A DNA stretch of 64,000 bases, taken from Salinicola endophyticus. GTDB taxonomy: Bacteria; Pseudomonadota; Gammaproteobacteria; Pseudomonadales; Halomonadaceae. The stretch's first letter is position 1. The number at the start of each line of letters is the position of its first letter. A program made the translations under genes and the position numbers. The stretch spans positions 211,735 to 275,734 of the forward strand of contig NZ_PZJO01000004.1 in NCBI RefSeq assembly GCF_003206575.1. The letters run 5' to 3'. Shown here in pieces: positions 63,704-64,000 of this stretch. The notes beneath the pieces are model-generated. The model searched no databases. It saw only the letters and a list, made by a program, of their open reading frames with translations, and was not told the origin of the DNA.

Positions 63704-64000
63704 ATGACCCAGATGGCTCCCGAACTGCCGATCAACGTCGATAGCGACACCGGTGTCTGGACCACCGATGCGCTGCCGATGCTCTACGTGCCGCGTCACT
63801 TCTTCATCAACAACCATGTCGCCATCGAAGAGGCGCTGGGGGTCGAGGCCTACGCCAAGATTCTCTACGACGCCGGCTACAAGTCCGCCTGGCACTGGTG
63901 CGAGAAGGAAGCCGAGCTGCACGGTCTCGAGGGCGTGGCGGTCTTCGAGCACTACATGAAGCGGCTGTCGCAGCGCGGCTGGGGGCTGTTCATCACCGAA
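63704..64000 (+). CDS. DUF5943-type protein (N-terminal part), dimethylglycine operon
   Basis: The first 99 residues are in the window and the gene continues beyond the right edge. The sequence (ALPMLYVPRHFFINNHVAIE, EALGVEAYAKILYDAGYKSA, WHWCEKEAELHGLEGVAVFE) resembles the DUF5943/4-vinyl-reductase-like protein found between the dipeptidase and dimethylglycine dehydrogenase genes in betaine-degrading gammaproteobacteria. Its function is unknown. It follows the dipeptidase after 224 bases. AGAGGTAA precedes the ATG. I infer that dgcA, dgcB and electron-transfer flavoprotein genes follow off-window. Confidence 0.75.
   Translation, partial: MTQMAPELPINVDSDTGVWTTDALPMLYVPRHFFINNHVAIEEALGVEAYAKILYDAGYKSAWHWCEKEAELHGLEGVAVFEHYMKRLSQRGWGLFITE

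Overview
The window is bacterial chromosome with high G+C and tightly packed operons. By hand count, the 60-base line at 14041 has 41 G+C. The mix of glycine-betaine and C1-amine catabolism, a monomeric NADP-isocitrate dehydrogenase, an EfeUOB iron system, an efflux-like MFS/porin catabolic operon and sigma-54 promoters fits a halophilic gammaproteobacterium of the Halomonas type (Halomonadaceae). That placement is inference, because there is no rRNA or tRNA gene in the window to anchor it.

Layout. (1) 1-5.4 kb is an accessory region of lower G+C (29 of 60 at line 3001). It holds one very large reverse transcriptase-nitrilase gene of the DRT1/UG1 anti-phage type, flanked by about 1 kb of decayed DNA that includes a relic of the 3' end of a sigma-54 regulator. 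(2) 5.4-19.7 kb is a two-armed C1-amine locus. On the minus strand are purU, folD and four genes for a heterotetrameric sarcosine-oxidase-like enzyme. On the plus strand are a glutamine-synthetase-like ligase, three split glutamate-synthase-like subunits and an Amt channel. Together they match the N-methylglutamate pathway for methylamine: uptake, gamma-glutamylmethylamide, N-methylglutamate, methylene-H4F, formate. Each arm starts from a well-formed sigma-54 promoter in the shared 13.2-13.9 kb gap. (3) 20-27.3 kb has a XylR/DmpR-type V4R sigma-54 activator divergent from a cupin dioxygenase-SDR-Zn-alcohol dehydrogenase-MFS-porin operon, which also has a sigma-54 promoter and whose substrate is unknown. 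(4) 27.4-28.8 kb is a secreted histidine-acid phosphatase of lower G+C.

(5) 29-32.6 kb is a kynurenine (tryptophan to anthranilate) operon with a divergent Lrp-type regulator. (6) 32.6-33.7 kb is a gene-poor, hairpin-rich stretch. (7) 33.7-43.5 kb holds housekeeping and stress genes: zinc finger, universal stress protein, two L,D-transpeptidases, CstA, monomeric Icd, a lactonase and topoisomerase IB. (8) 43.7-47.2 kb is a racemase, permease and D-amino-acid-dehydrogenase-like module. (9) 48.7-53.1 kb is an efeU-efeO-efeB-efeM iron operon behind a Fur-box-like site. (10) 53.6-64 kb has a GbdR-like AraC regulator, a MotA/MotB-like pair, a LysR regulator divergent from an AceE homologue with a stand-alone E3-binding-domain protein, azlCD with an XRE-cupin regulator and its tandem operator, and then a dipeptidase and a DUF5943-type gene that begin what is probably the dimethylglycine catabolic operon running off the right edge.

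How it fits together: several modules move C1 units and amino nitrogen (methylamine, sarcosine/betaine, kynurenine, D-amino acids, branched-chain amino acids). The sigma-54 and GbdR-type control points suggest they are induced when such compounds serve as nitrogen or carbon sources. The left edge carries the clearest defence system.
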